From contig JAPYXD010000680.1 of NCBI GenBank assembly GCA_030998225.1, forward strand, positions 8,990,001 to 9,054,000: a stretch of 64,000 nucleotides of DNA. The letters are read 5' to 3'. This document shows positions 1 to 12,300 of the stretch, piece by piece; the stretch's first letter is position 1, and each line of letters opens with the position of its first letter. A program made the position numbers and the translations under genes. The stretch is from Diplolepis rosae (Eukaryota; Arthropoda; Insecta; Hymenoptera; Diplolepididae). Under the pieces are notes generated by a model. It was not told where the DNA came from. It made no database searches and saw only the letters and a program-made list of their open reading frames with translations.

Positions 1-491
1 TGAAGTTAATGCTACTTGCGAATTTATCTACTTCTGTGTTTTGAAACCCTTAACTCCTACAAACATATCTATGAAGAGTGTCAAAGTAGAGTCATATTTC
101 GACTCGAGAAGAATTCGTAATATTTTTTTCGTTTTTAATCCACTTTCATAAAAATTATAACAAACTTGTATAGCTTGTCGGATACAAAGAAATGGAAGAA
201 GATTTGGAAACGTAGAACACTTCTTCTAAGCTCTCTTCGGTATGGCCTTCAGCCCCTGCGAATTACTATTTTCTTTCCTTTTTTGATAATTTTATCAGTC
301 AAAGACGTTGAAGGATCCTTGTGGCCGATTAACTTAACCAACAGTTGTAAATAAACTGGTAAACAAATCGGGCCAAAACTCTACGTGGAAATTAGGTACA
401 TTAGTACCAACTTAGAAAATAAATTTTATTCTAAAAAAAGTTTTTTAAATGAACAATTCCCGGTATTCATTTGGCAGAATGTACATATGTA

Positions 492-1127
492 CTAGGGAGT
501 TCAATACGTCTATAGGATGAAATAAATATGGCACCATAAATTACATTCTCATATTTTTCCCATGAAGTACAATACTTCAGACGACAGTTGTCAAAATTTG
601 AGCAAATTTCATTGTTTACTTTCAAAGTTACAGATGATAGGTCCGAATGAGTTTCGATATTTTTATTAAAATGGAAAAAAGTAGATTTCGCATGCTGATT
701 AAACACTGTTTCTAATTGGGAAAAATACTGTGCAGACGAAACAGTGTCTTAATAAATGTTATGGGGAACCTTCTCCTTCGAGGCAAATGGTTGAGAAGAA
801 ATTTGGAAAAACGAACAACAATCAACAGCGACTATTCGTGTGCATTATTAGACCGATTGAAAGAAGAAATCACAAGAAAACAGCCTTAGTTGTTAAAGAA
901 GAAATGCATCTTTTTGTAAGATAATGCACTAGCTCACAAATCAATAAAAACGATGGCAAAAATTAATGAATTATGCTTCGAATTGCTTCCACACCCACAA
1001 GAGAGACATCGAAATGTTCAAAGATCGTTGATCAAGCTAAAAGGAGATTATGTTGAAGAATAAATAAGATCTTTGCCAAAAAAGTTGTTTCTTCTTTGTC
1101 ATCCTATGGACTTATTGAACTCCCTAG
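492..1127 (+). mobile_element. Internally deleted mariner element with intact ends
   Basis: Terminal inverted repeats starting CTAGGGAGTTCAATA lie at 492-518 and, inverted, at about 1101-1127. A TA target duplication is at 490-491 and 1128-1129. The element is only 636 bp because the middle of its transposase is missing. It lies upstream of the exon at 1226, in an intron of the serine protease homologue copy 1. Confidence 0.85.
671..1063 (+). pseudogene. Mariner transposase remnant (N-terminus fused to C-terminus)
   Basis: Translation from ATG 671 begins MEKSRFRMLIKHCF, then a stop codon, then NKCYGEPSPSRQMVEKKF, the N-terminal helix-turn-helix region of a mariner transposase. After about residue 50 the reading jumps to the C-terminal region, where a block with an in-frame stop contains DNALAHKSIKTMAKINEL and FELLPHP and ends in KGDYVEE then TAA at 1061. 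The central catalytic region is deleted and several stops or frameshifts are present, so no active transposase can be made. Family recognition is from memory of mariner proteins. Confidence 0.75.
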
Positions 1128-1225
1128 TATAATGTAAATGAAAAGAAAATATGTCTCTTAAAATTCGAGTAGAATTTGTTGCAATAAAATACATAAATTT
1201 TTGTGATTGTTATAAATTTTTTTAG

Positions 1226-4200
1226 TTTCTCGACCCACGGCAAAAATTTGTTTTCTCCCCGGCTCTTTGGGCAAGAAAGGATTATGATATAACGGGGCCA
1301 GCCGAATATTCTATATTCGAAAGTCATGATAAAGATTCACCTCAACGACCTCATAAACAAAAAAATTCTATAGCTTATGTCATAAAAAAGGCATACTATA
1401 TTTATGAAAGAGGTTTGTGCAAATACCTTTTCCAGGTAAAAGTACTAAAAAACCAGGTCTGTGGATTAGCGAAAGGCTATGTAACTTTTTCAGAGGTAAG
1501 AGATTGAAATAAATTTTTCTTCGTGTTTCAAGTCATTTCACAAAATTACAAACCAATGTATATGCGACTTTCGTAATGAAACTATTGATTGTAAATGTGA
1601 TTCGCGGAGCGTTATAAACAATTTGATATTCGGCGATTTTATTGATAAAATGTAGTCCAAATTATAATCTAAAACCACTATGTTATTTTAATGACTTTGC
1701 AAAAAGTATTGCTAAAGTCCTAATCTTAATTAGATACTACTATACATTATAATATATTTTTATATATTCTTAAGTCTGATGTCCCAGTAATCACAAAGCA
1801 ATTATCTGTCTGCTGACACAAAAATTTTAATAGTTTCTGAATTCGGATTTGAAGAGAGAAGTCATTTTGAAATTGAAGTTACATAAAGACATCCCAAAAC
1901 TCTCTAAAGGAAACAAATCATCTAATTCATAATGTATTAGCGACGCGTCTTTTAGGAGTGAATTTTAATAGACATAAATTCCCGCTAACTTCTCTGAGAT
2001 TTTTCAGACAACTTTAAAGCAAGGTTGTGGAATAAAGTGCGTGTGAAACAAAAGCCAGGCAAATATACTAGGTCGTTTGAAAATTCTCGGGCCTGATGAC
2101 CAGATGGCGTCACTAATAGAAAATCCTTATCATTTTTGTGAAGTGCCAACCATAATAACACTAAATCCGAAATTTTATTACAATCTATCAACTAGTTTGT
2201 GTTCGAGAGTAGTTTTCGCGTCATTATCTCAGTTGTTTTTTAAACAATGAAAGAAAAAGAATTTCGTGTTCTCATTAAACAGTTTTATTTGAGAGGCAAA
2301 ACGGCTAAAGAAGCTAAAGAAAAGCTTGATAAGTATTTTGGCACGTTTGCTTCATCGAATACAACAGTCAAAGGGTGAATGCAAGAGTTTAGGTTTGCTC
2401 GTACGTGCACAAATAACGATCCGCGTTCAGGAAGGCCTTCAGAGGCAAATACGCCAGAAATGATCAAAAAATTCTACGTTTAGTGGCCAAGGACCATAAA
2501 TTAAAGGTGAGTGAGAACTCTAAGATAGTAAATATCTCAACTGAACGTGTATACATTTTGCATAATTATTTGAAAATGCGAAAAATATGTGCGCGATCGG
2601 TGCCACGCGTGCTCACTGACCAGCAAAAGTTAGAAAGAGCTGTTGTTTCTCAATACAATTTGGACATGTTTAATACAGAATTAAAAAATTAAAAAATCAA
2701 CCACAGAAAATCACGATTACATTCTGCCAAAATATTAGCATCATAGTTGTTTACCTCAGTGAATATGTCGAGTTTCGTTCCAAATAAATCGCATTTGCGG
2801 CATTCGTTGCTTTTCTTATTTCATGATAAGAAAAAAGCAGTTGAAGCTCATCGATTGCTGGTAGAAACTTATGGTGAACATGCTCCAGTGATTAGAACAT
2901 GTGAGACATGGTTTCGTCAATTTAAAAGTGGAGATTTCGATTTAACAGACAATGAACATCCTGGTGCAGTGAAAAAGTTCGAAGACGAGGAATTGCAGGC
3001 GTTATTGGATGAAGACCCAACCCAATCGCAACAACAATTGGCACAAACACTAAATGTGACCCGAGGAGCAATTTCCCAACGTTTAAAAGCCATGGGAAAA
3101 ATCCAAAAGTATGGAAAATGGGTACCACAGCAACTGAACGATAAACAAATGGAAAATCGATAAACCATTTGTGAAATGCTGCTTCAACGGTTCGAAAGAA
3201 AATCTTTTCTGTATCAAATTGTCACGGGGGACGAAAAATGGATTTATTTCGAGAACCCGAAGCGGAAAAAATCATGGCTTTCACCTGGTGAGGTCGGCCC
3301 ATCGACTCCAAGGCCAAATCTGTTTGGCCGTAAGACAATCCTCTGTGTTTGGTGGGACCAGTGTAGTGTGGTGTACTGTACTACGAGTTATTAAAACCTG
3401 GTGAGACGGTGAATACGGATCGCTACGGACAACAAATTATCAATTTGAATCATGCGTTGATCGAAAAACGGCCGGAATGGGCCCGAAGACATGGCAAAGT
3501 TATCCTACAACATGGCAACGCACCGACTCATACCGCTAAAGTGGTGAAGAACACATTAAAAGCATTGAATTCGGAAATATTATCGCACCCGCCGGACTCT
3601 TTAGACCTCGCCCCGTCCAACTATCACCTTTTCGCATCGCTGGGACACTCACTCGCAGAGCAGCGCTTCGCCAATTTCGAAGATGTCGAAAAATGGCTCG
3701 TCGAATGGTTTGCCTTGAAAGAGAAAAAGTTTTTTTGGAATGGTATCCATGATTTGCCTGAAAGATGGGCAAAATGTGTAGAATCCAATGGTCAATACTT
3801 TAAATAAAATTCTTTTGAGATTCCCTTGAGAATTAAGTGTTTTCTTTATTGAAAAAACCGGCAAACTTTAACTAACACCCCTGGTAGCTATGATTAGGCG
3901 AAATATACTCTTACGGCTTTTAAAGGATTGTTTACCTACATTGTCAGTATCCCGATTATAGAGAAAGAAGAGGGACAAATCCAAGGATTAATCCCCATCC
4001 CCCATCCTGTACAGAACGTTCACTTTTCTATAATACCAGACCATGACTATGTTATAAAATACAGAGACTCGTATGTACCAACAGACAAAGAAACAGTAAG
4101 TAATTGTAAAGAGATTTCCGAATACAACATTTTTTTCAGAAACCAACCTAGTATAAAATTGTTAGACAGCGAAACCTGCGCAGCAACCCTATTCAAGCGA

Positions 4201-5473
4201 TACGTTTATAATAAATGTAAAAAATTACCCTTCTTGCTTTACAGAGAAACGTTTATACCTATAACGAACGGTTACATCGTTATGCCTTTGAAACAATTAG
4301 ACGTAGATTTAGCTTGCGAAAATAACATTAAACAAGAAAGGATTTTTGAAACATCACTCTTATTAGGAAAAAAATGTAAACTTTATAACAATTACGACTT
4401 ACTCTATGTAGGAAACACCATTAAGTAAAACACTCATTCAATTACCCAAATTAATTGATAACATTGAATTATAACAATCCAAGTTGAGTTTTGACGATAC
4501 AGAAAACATGTTAAATTCTATAGCTCAGCATAGGCGAATCAAGACATTAGCAGAAGCAATCATGGAGTACCTAAGCTATTTAGGGTATGCGTCACTTGAA
4601 TTAGTCACACTATACTTAAGTTACAGGTTCGGATTATTTGAATTGTTAAAAAATCGCATCTCGACAGGGAAATGCTTATTTTGTGTCAAAACGAAAATAG
4701 ATACACCCATGCATGTGATCACTTACAACGCGAGCGTTCAGCCTTTGTTAACTGAACCTTCCAAAAATAAACGTATCAAAATTTAAGGACTAAATTCGTT
4801 CTAAACAAGGGAATGTTATGCCCAACGGTAAGATGCCCCTTCTATTAGCACTCAAGGCCCATATAATGTAGGGCGCAGGGCCCGCTCCTCAGTTCTTGTC
4901 CGACAATAAAGTAGTAACTACTGAGCATCCTAAGCGAATGACTCAGTAATATTCTTAAAACCTGATTGTACGTTGTTACGCATAACAACACCTAAATATA
5001 CATATAAATCTCAAAGATCTCTGGATTCTCCTTTTTTTTCGATTCCTAATGCTTAATTCTTTTAAGTATTCTTTTCTAAATTCTGAGACGTGACATCTCA
5101 TCTCTCAACTGAACGATATTTTTGTTTTAAAAACTAGGACATATAAAACCGAAAAAATTGAAAAATATTCAGAGCTGCAAAATTTATGAATCTTTAATTA
5201 CCTTTTTGTCTTTATATTTTTAAATCAATACTTCCTTCTTAATTCACTATAGAAAATATTGTTTTTATTAAGGGAGATAAAGGCACCGGGTTACTTAAGA
5301 ATGACAAAGTTATAGCAGTTGTAATTGGCTCAACAATAGGAAAAATAGGAAGAGAAAATGCTCACTTCGTCGTATTTGAAAAAGTGGCCAAACACGAAAA
5401 TTTCATCGAAAAAGCTATGGAAGCTGGCGAGAAGAAAGTACAAGAAATACAGAATAAGCTTAATGAGAAGTAA
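1226..5473 (+). CDS. Serine protease homologue, copy 1 (3' part; two exons visible)
   Basis: Two exons are visible. Exon 1226-1495 follows a TTTTTTTAG acceptor and ends at a GTAAGA donor; it is open for 90 codons and contains SPALWA and a Cys. The terminal exon 5273-5473 starts at GGAGATAAAGG after a TTATTAAG acceptor and ends in TAA. Both junctions are phase 0. They match, exon for exon, the two last exons of the complete paralogue at 18655-25396. The terminal exon carries GDKGTGLL where active trypsin-fold proteases have GDSGGPL, so the nucleophilic Ser is Lys. Exons for the N-terminus and the His/Asp boxes should lie before the window; I found none in bases 1-1225. The intron 1496-5272 is filled with mariner and retroelement debris. 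Inferred role: secreted, non-catalytic protein. The family call rests on the paralogue. Confidence 0.72.
1496..2067. other. Intronic sequence without recognisable genes
   Basis: AT-rich sequence between the exon at 1226-1495 and the next mariner fragment. No coding signature or repeat was recognised apart from short A/T runs. Confidence 0.6.
2068..2690 (+). mobile_element. 5' half of a second mariner, truncated
   Basis: The left end reads TA followed by CTAGGTCGTTTGAAAATTCT at 2068, a mariner-type terminal repeat. A transposase starts at ATG 2247 (MKEKEFRVLIKQFYLRGK). It contains a TGA where a Trp is expected (about 2378) and a frameshift near 2463, and continues to a QYNLDMFNTEL-like segment near 2680. 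There it stops abruptly and a different mariner begins. No catalytic domain and no right end are present, so this is a dead fragment. Confidence 0.75.
2700..3884 (+). mobile_element. Mos1-like (mauritiana subfamily) mariner, left end lost
   Basis: Covers a nearly full-length transposase reading frame plus the right terminal repeat at 3851-3884. Read on the minus strand the repeat starts CCAGGGGTGTTAGTTAAAGT, next to TA at 3885-3886. No matching left repeat is visible before the start codon; the left boundary is the junction with the other mariner fragment at about 2690-2700. The element therefore could not be excised by its own ends. Confidence 0.78.
2765..3807 (+). pseudogene. Mos1-like mariner transposase, inactivated
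   Basis: Starts MSSFVPNKSHLRHSLLF and follows the Mos1 layout to the end (LPERWAKCVES..). The N-terminal paired helix-turn-helix region and the first catalytic Asp (VTGDEKWI) are intact. There is an in-frame stop at 3161-3163 and a frameshift at about 3375-3400. In the DD34D triad the second Asp is Gly (LQHGNAPTH) and the third is Asn (LAPSNYHLF). Length otherwise matches the roughly 345-residue family. Comparison is from memory of Mos1; the motif changes are read directly. Confidence 0.88.
3898..4786 (+). pseudogene. Retroviral-type envelope remnant (insect errantivirus/F-like)
   Basis: An open stretch from 3898 to 4428 and a second from about 4484 to 4786 look like the C-terminal half of the baculovirus-F-like envelope proteins found in insect errantiviruses. 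Spaced cysteines are followed by a hydrophobic, membrane-anchor-like stretch (near 4560-4660) and a short basic tail. The two parts are separated by stops or a frameshift. The 5' part, and gag and pol, are absent; the remnant begins right beside the right end of the mariner at 3884. The following polypurine-like tract and LTR support the reading. Family assignment is by general layout, so moderate. Confidence 0.6.
4814..4987 (+). repeat. LTR of the degraded retroelement
   Basis: The block begins TGTTATGC and ends GCATAACA, a perfect 8-bp terminal inversion in the TG..CA form expected of LTRs. It is preceded by AACAAGGGAA, which could be the polypurine tract, and contains an AATAAA-type signal near 4905. 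It directly follows the envelope remnant, as a 3' LTR should. About 174 bp. No second copy is in the window. Confidence 0.7.
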
Positions 5474-5586
5474 CCCTGCAGTTTTTTTAAGTTACATGAT
5501 AGTAAATCACATTAATTTAAAGTTTTCTGTCTGATAATAAGGTGAAATTAGAATTTATTGTTATATCTCGAATAATAATAATTGCT

Positions 5587-5952
5587 TACTTGGAAAAGGA
5601 CGTATAAAAGGACGTACAAAATTGGAATATAAAATGACGTCCTTTTGTACGCACTTTTTACGTTTTACTGCATGTGCTTTTCAATGTCATTTCCTACTTT
5701 TAAAAAAGTATTGTGCATAAGTACGTTCTTTGTAGAAATTACGCTGTATTTATACGTTACATTTTAAAAACGTTAAACTGAAAAAAAAATCTTATTTATG
5801 GACAATACTTCAATTAATGTAGGGAAAGGCATTTAAAAGGACATGCCAAAGAACGTATAAAAATAACGTGCAAAAGTACGTACTAAAGAAAATACTAATG
5901 GACTTTTAGACATATTTTTGAACGTACTTTTGAGCGTCCTTTTTTTCAAGTA
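5587..5952. mobile_element. MITE with GGACGT subterminal repeats
   Basis: Ends are inverted: TACTTGGAAAAGGACG at the left and, inverted, TACTTGAAAAAAAGGACG at the right. Several copies of GGACGTA/ACGTAC-type motifs lie inside both arms, as in foldback MITEs. No coding capacity. It lies just downstream of serine protease homologue copy 1. Confidence 0.6.
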
Positions 5953-6895
5953 GGTGGTAGAGGTTTCGGATTTTTTCCGAATCATTACAATACCTATGCA
6001 TAAATAACGCAATTCACCAACCTAATAATATGTTACGGAGCTTTGGAAATATATTTTAAAGAATAAATGTTATTAAATGTGTGTCTAACCCATTTTTTAA
6101 TTTGACCTGAAGTGTGAAAAGTATTTTAAGCATTGTTCTACAAATTCGTACGCGACAATCAAGAAATAAAGTGTACTTAATGAATAATAAAAAATAAAGT
6201 CTAATTAGTAAATAAGGCATATAATTACGCATGTATATAATCTAAAGTCGATCTACCAATGTATACATATCCATCATAAATTAATAAATCAGATTATTGG
6301 TTTAAGTAATAATTAATAAAAATTGCATTTTTCATCGCGCCCAAATTCGATGTTTTTTAAATCTCATCTCGGCAATTCAAGCTCAATAACTGGTGAAATG
6401 ATTTGAAATTTGTACATTGTGTTCAGAATACATACGTAATACCTCCAAAATCGATAAAACACATAAATATTGCATTTGTTCACTTATATTTAATAACAAA
6501 TGGCGGAGTACCAATAACCGGGTTTTGGACACTATGGCAGAAAAAAGTATGCGACTAACTTAAACTTTGAGTAAACTCCCAGCAAGTCGTTTTTTCTACA
6601 ACGTTTGGAGAAAACTTTTTGAACATTTCAGTGTCATTGGGTCATAAATATTGTAACTATGAATGATTTCATAAAAAACGCTCGTCTCGGCATAGTGTGT
6701 GCGCCGGTGTGAAGGCATGACTTCAACGAAAACGAGTGTAGAACAGAAAAAAAACGCAGAATTATTTTTTCTATTATAAGGGTGATCCAATACAAAATAC
6801 TTTTTTCAATAAGGATCCTCGGGCATAACACGCGTGGCAATTTTCATGTCCATATGACATTTGTGTACAGTATTCATTGACATTTCACCATAAAT
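5953..6895. other. AT-rich intergenic DNA, no gene seen
   Basis: No coding or RNA gene recognised. The last 150 bases lead into a transposase remnant and may be its 5' untranslated region. Confidence 0.5.
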
Positions 6896-6901
6896 AGACT
6901 T

Positions 6902-6990
6902 ATGCCTGAACAACGTTTACAAATTATGGATATTTATTTCCAAAATCAGTGCTTAGTAATAGTATATTATGTGCCTAGGCGCATAATGGG
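6902..6990 (+). pseudogene. Short N-terminal remnant of a DUF4817-type transposase
   Basis: ATG 6902 gives MPEQRLQIMDIYFQNQ, close to the start of the transposase at 8787 (LPQRLEIVQLFYQN). Similarity fades after about 20 residues and the sequence runs into a satellite. A remnant of the same transposase family whose other copies lie at 8787 and 26030-26516. Confidence 0.5.
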
Positions 6991-7027
6991 GGTTATTACG
7001 CGACGAGCGACAATGCTCGCAAGAGAT

Positions 7028-7104
7028 CGAAGTCAAGGCGTAGTCGAGGCGTAGGTGAGGCGTAGCTGAGGCAAAGCCGAGACGAAGCCGAGACAAAGCC
7101 AAGG
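7028..7104 (+). repeat. Seven-copy 11-bp tandem repeat
   Basis: Seven consecutive 11-mers with no gaps: CGAAGTCAAGG, CGTAGTCGAGG, CGTAGGTGAGG, CGTAGCTGAGG, CAAAGCCGAGA, CGAAGCCGAGA, CAAAGCCAAGG. It is strikingly GC-rich for this region. ATGCTCGCA just before and TGCGAGCAT just after form an inverted repeat around the array. Confidence 0.85.
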
Positions 7105-7324
7105 CGCGATCAATCCTGCGAGCATTTTAAGGGAGTCTCGTAATTACCCGAATTCTGTGCATTGGCGCATATTCTATTTTATGTGACTTCGGCGCATTTA
7201 CGAGTTTTTCTGCGTACACTCGAATCCAATCTGAAAAGGTCGAAATTGCCGTGAATATCGTCCATCTCACATGACATTTCGCGAATACTTCCGGCCATTT
7301 TAATTTTCTCAATTTTATGTAGTA

Positions 7325-7500
7325 GTAGCGTATTGTAATAGACGCATGCGCAGTTCAAATGTACAAGGCTTTTTCAGTACGCTGCCAACGCTGTACGAAG
7401 AAGAATAAGAATAAGAAGAAGATTACGCTCCGCTGTATCGTAATAGGCGCATGCGCATTTCAATTTTTACATTATGTTCCTCTGTATCGTAATACACAAC
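7325..7500. repeat. Repeated GCGCATGCGCA motif region
   Basis: The motif GTAATAGACGCATGCGCA (near 7334) recurs as GTAATAGGCGCATGCGCA (near 7439), with a partial CTGTATCGTAATACAC copy near 7482. Likely fragments of one old repeat family. No coding signal. Confidence 0.45.
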
Positions 7501-7620
7501 ATTACACTACTCTCAACTGTGGCATAAAAACGCATTAATGCGCCGAAGGCACATGAAAAAATGTTATTTTTTTACAAAAATATCTCAAAAAGAAAAACAA
7601 TCGTAGATACTATATTTAAG

Positions 7621-8020
7621 CAAACGATTTTGCATTTTAATACTTATTTCGTATCTCACATATTTTCGTTCAAAAACAGAATTCTTAATTTTCATTAGTT
7701 TTTAAAATCAAAACATAAAATATACATCCTGTCGAAAAATATTCTCATGAGAATTTAGGCAAATGATTTTCCATCTTAACGTTTTTTTCGTATCTCACAT
7801 ATTTTGTTTAAAAAATGGAATTATTGAATTTTAATCGTATTTTTAAGAATTAAAATTAAAAATATAGGTTTTATCAGAAACTGTATCAGACAAAATGTTT
7901 TGCATTCTTACGTTTTTTTTCGTATTTCACATATTATGGTTAAAAAATTGAATTTTCCATTTTCAATAGTATGTTTTCAAATTAAAACAAAAAAAACATC
8001 TTATAAAAAAATGTTGCGAT
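7621..8020 (+). repeat. Degenerate tandem repeat, about 135-bp unit, three copies
   Basis: The block GATTTTGCATTT..CGTATCTCACATATTTT recurs starting near 7625, 7763 and 7893. Each copy is followed by a diverged A/T-rich stretch. No coding potential. Confidence 0.65.
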
Positions 8021-8786
8021 TTAAATTTGAAGAAAAAAAAATTTATATATATATTGATGAATAGTGTATAAATATATCCTCAAAATTTTAAAACATTCCA
8101 TGCAGTAATTTTATCGAAATAAATTCCCAAATATCTCCTTTATTTAGACCGTCACACTGGTGGTCACCCTTAATTTAACTGGAAAATGGAATTTAGGTAT
8201 TGACTTTTCTGAAGTTTGAACATATTAATTGAGGAGTTATATTCAATAAGGCGACAGGCGCTCGAAAACCTGTAAAAGTAACGGATGAAAATGAGTGTCA
8301 AAACCTAATTCGCATTAGCGTTCAACTCGTATTTTCGAAAGTAATTGTTCAATTGAGTTGATATTTTCCAAAAAAATACTCCATATACTAATGATGAACT
8401 TGTTCACGGGAAGTTTACTGTAGCTCAAACTTCCTCGCTCACTTTTTCGACCCGAAGCTCGAAAAACATAGTTTTTTCTTCGGATTAAAAAAAAACCGTT
8501 TAGCAATGAACAAAAAAATTTTTTGCAAGCACTGTCGTTTCCGCCAGAGATTCAAAAGTAGAACGCAAAAAAAAATTTCGCAATCCGTTAATTAATGAAT
8601 TTTTCGAGGCGAGTGGATTGAAATAAAACATGGTTTCTATGCTTTAAAACCAACACACTTTTTATTAATTTACTCGAAAATTTGCAACGTTATAAAAAAA
8701 ACTGTAAGAGGAAACTAACATTCATTTTTCACGAGCTATAAAACCACGTTTTTGGTTTTTTTTTCAGTAAGGTTTGCCATTTAATC
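8021..8786. other. Intergenic sequence before the interrupted transposase
   Basis: No gene or clear repeat ends recognised. The last part probably belongs to the 5' side of the transposon whose reading frame starts at 8787. Confidence 0.4.
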
Positions 8787-9021
8787 ATGAGTAGGTTCAC
8801 GCTTCCACAACGTTTGGAAATTGTCCAATTATTTTATCAAAATTCGAGAAGTTTTGTCGGTGTTCAAAGAGCATATCGTGCAAAATATGGTCGTCATTCT
8901 GCTCCATCCGCGCTCTCAATTCGTCGAATAATCGATAAGTTGGAGAGTGAATTTACTCTATTGGATACTAAGCCTAAAAATCGTATGCGTACCGCACGTT
9001 CTACACAGAATATAGCCGCCG
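8787..9021 (+). pseudogene. DUF4817-type transposase, 5' part, interrupted by the CACTA-like element
   Basis: ATG 8787 starts MSRFTLPQRLEIVQLFYQNS, the N-terminal helix-turn-helix (DUF4817-like) of a mariner-related insect transposase. It runs open to TQNIAA, where the CACTA-like element starts at 9022. The frame resumes at 15854 after the element: removing the element and one copy of the CG duplication restores an uninterrupted AAVQASIEE reading. Confidence 0.8.
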
Positions 9022-9391
9022 CCCGAGTCGAAATTTTGGTCCTACATTGAACCTGCTAATTCTACATAAAGCCTGGTTTGATTCTGCTAAAGCCTGGACA
9101 TCCTACTTTGATTCTGTCACAGCCTACTCATTCTGAATTTAGTCCTCTTGTAGCCCTCCCAAAATCCCCACAGTTTTTTCCCAGTCCTCCTTTAATCCTC
9201 CCATAACCTCCACAGTATTTTCTTAGTACTCCTTTAGTCCTTCTAAAATCTCCACAATATTTTTAGATCCTCCTTTATTCTTTTTGATAGTAATACCCAA
9301 AATTTTTTGAAATTTTTAATATAAAACATGAATATTCAATAAATTATTAAGTAAAATATAATTATATTCATTAAAATATTGCTAAATAATT

Positions 9392-12300
9392 TTATTCCAG
9401 TTCTTTCTGGTTTACAGGTAGTCCAATGAACACTTGATTTTCGATATTTATGTAAATGCAAATTGAACAAAGACTTGCAATTGGAATAGCGATTGGATTA
9501 TTGACAATAACGCATTTTTGTAAAAAGTTTTGACTGTCATATCGAAAATTATCGCCTTGAACACGAAAAACATCATAGCAAAAAATTTGTCGTCCAATTA
9601 TTGCAAAATACATATTTTCACAATCACAATTCTGTATCTCGCAATTACAATTTTTAACTTTAACGAAGCAATGGAGAATACCTAAGTGTAATTGATCATT
9701 ATTATCAATATATTGTGCTGCGGCAGAATATGTCTGTAAATTATCTTTATAAGTTTCTGATACAAATAATTTTCGATTTTTCAATAATCTTGAGAATTGC
9801 CATACTTTGAAATTTCGCAAAATTTTGAAATTTTCCATTGCATTTGCAATTAAACCAGATAATTCTCTAATATACTTGTATACACCAACGCTATAACAGC
9901 TGTCCATAATTTTTTCAATAATTTTTACTTGCCGTTTCTTTTTTTGACAAAAATATTTTATTTCCCCATCGGGCAACTTCTCTATAAATTTAGTCATTGT
10001 AATAAAGCGATTTTGCGAAATTGCTATCTGGGTATCGATATTATGTGTACCGTGAATGAGTCTTAATAATTTTCCATTTAAATCTTCGTACTCAAAACAA
10101 ATATACACCCAAAGTGGTCCAAGTCTTTGAACGATATCAGGATAATGTAACAATTGGTGTATATTTATGGAACAGTAACGTACTCCGTATAAATTTTCGA
10201 ACTCCCTAACGTATCTGTGTAAAAAATCGCGACTTACTTCGATCATTTCAGATGTGATTACATCAGAACTGAGAACTGAAATTGCGGTTAGTAAAAGGAG
10301 ATAGTGGTCAAAATAATCTTGTCTCATGATACCTTCAAGAACAGGGATAGAATAATAAAAGAACCACATTTTCAGTTCCGAAGCCTTCCAATGAACTAGA
10401 TCATTAATAGAGCGTGGCATACGATGAACAAATTTTGGTGGTTTGATCGAAGTGATTCGGTTATTAATAACATCAATAAAAGCATATAATGAAAAAGGTT
10501 CTGACCGATGTTCAACGCTGAATAGTAAATTCAGTACCTTTTTTACGACACCACCGTCAACACCGTGCATGCGATCAATCGCCATACCTTGGATGAAATC
10601 TGGCATTAATTTAGAAAAAGCTGAATGGCCTTTTACACCCATTACCGGATTATCTTCAGTAGCAGTGCGAGCAAATCTTTCTGTATTTTCTAAAGTTCGC
10701 AATACAATATCATTTCGATAGGGAAATGCTTGAACGCGGCACCCTTTTGTGTCTAAACAAACACTTTTGCTTTCACACAAACAAAATGAACAACCGTGAG
10801 TACCATTAAAATTTACAAAATTTAGACATTCACTCCTAGCTGGTGTGTCGGAAGTTCCTGCTAGAAGAACTCCTCTTACGTTTAATATAACATCATTACT
10901 AGGTACATATACTTGAATACCATTGGAAAGTTTTTTCAAGTCTGAACGAAGGCTGTAAACAAATCTGTTCATATCAGGCTTTGTATTACCATGCCATAAC
11001 CCAGCAAGTGGAATATTTTCCCTTTTTTTCTTCTTCCGAAAGGCAACTCATTTATAGTTAAGTAAATAGGCCACACGTTGATCTTAGAAGATTTATAAAC
11101 TGGAATACCATCTGTATACCATGAGAGAGAAATATTGTTTGGATTTGATAGGAAACCATTGTCCATCCATTCTCGATACAGACTGCCATCATAAATGTCT
11201 GTTATGGTACCAGGTGGTTGCATAGGTCTATAAAAACGCTGCTGTAGACTGTTATAAAAATCCTTCCTCTTATATTCAATTGATTAAGAAATGGTAATTG
11301 TACAAAGTAACAGATTTTCTTATTTGGGCAGGTAGGGCAAATATCGATACTTGACCTTAACTCTCGTATACATGTTCCACAATAATAATGTTTTTTCATT
11401 GTTTCTCCATCGAGAGAAAAATACTTTTTGAATTTATATAAACTATTTTCATTCAGATCTTGACGTAAACAATGGAAGTTAATAACAGTTATGATGTCTG
11501 AAAGACATGACATTGAAATATTATGATGTAGTAAGATGGTTAAAATTAACAGCATACTTTGCATAACATTCACTGGAGCTCCTCGATACAGGGGCTGTTC
11601 ATTTAAATCATCATCGTTATTAGGAAAAATCTCAGCATACTCATCTCCACTTTCCGCTGAACTGTAATAACTGCTGTTATATTCATTGACCTCACTTGAT
11701 TCATTTTCATTATCTGACGACCCATCCAAACTTCCATCACTTGCGTCATCGGAATCTACCTCGTCTCTGTAAAAAAATATTCCTCAATCTTCTACAAAGA
11801 ATTCCAAAGTACACCCAGAGAAAAGTTTATTTGAATCAAAGTAAACTTTTTCTGGGTATAGATAAGCAGGGGTACAACTTAAATTGTCCAAATTTGTCAT
11901 AAGTATCTTATTTCATAAAACATTGACATCTTTAACCCCTTCGTTAGCACGAACGATTTGACTAAAAGTGCCCAAATTGTACACGATTTTTTTTTTTTTT
12001 TAAACTTTTAATCGAAAATCTGTTTATCGTCATCTAAAGTTTTTATTTTCAGAAGAAAGGATTTTCACGTTAACTTTTTTTATTTTCATTTATATGTAAA
12101 ACGCTTCACAAGAATAAAAAACAGAAAAAAGATATTCATTCTTGTTATTTGATACAATACCAGTTTGCCGAAAAAACTTGACCTATTTTATTTAAAAGAA
12201 TACAAAATTAATGTTATCTCATCCCAAATTTTTTTTCAGTAAATGACGGATAAACACATAAATTGGATTTAATACTTGTTCCAGAACTTGAGCCAACTTC

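Noticed and set aside
166..354. 62-codon frame near the window start
   Set aside because: Looked for as a missing exon of serine protease homologue copy 1, but it shows neither the AAH nor the DIA box.
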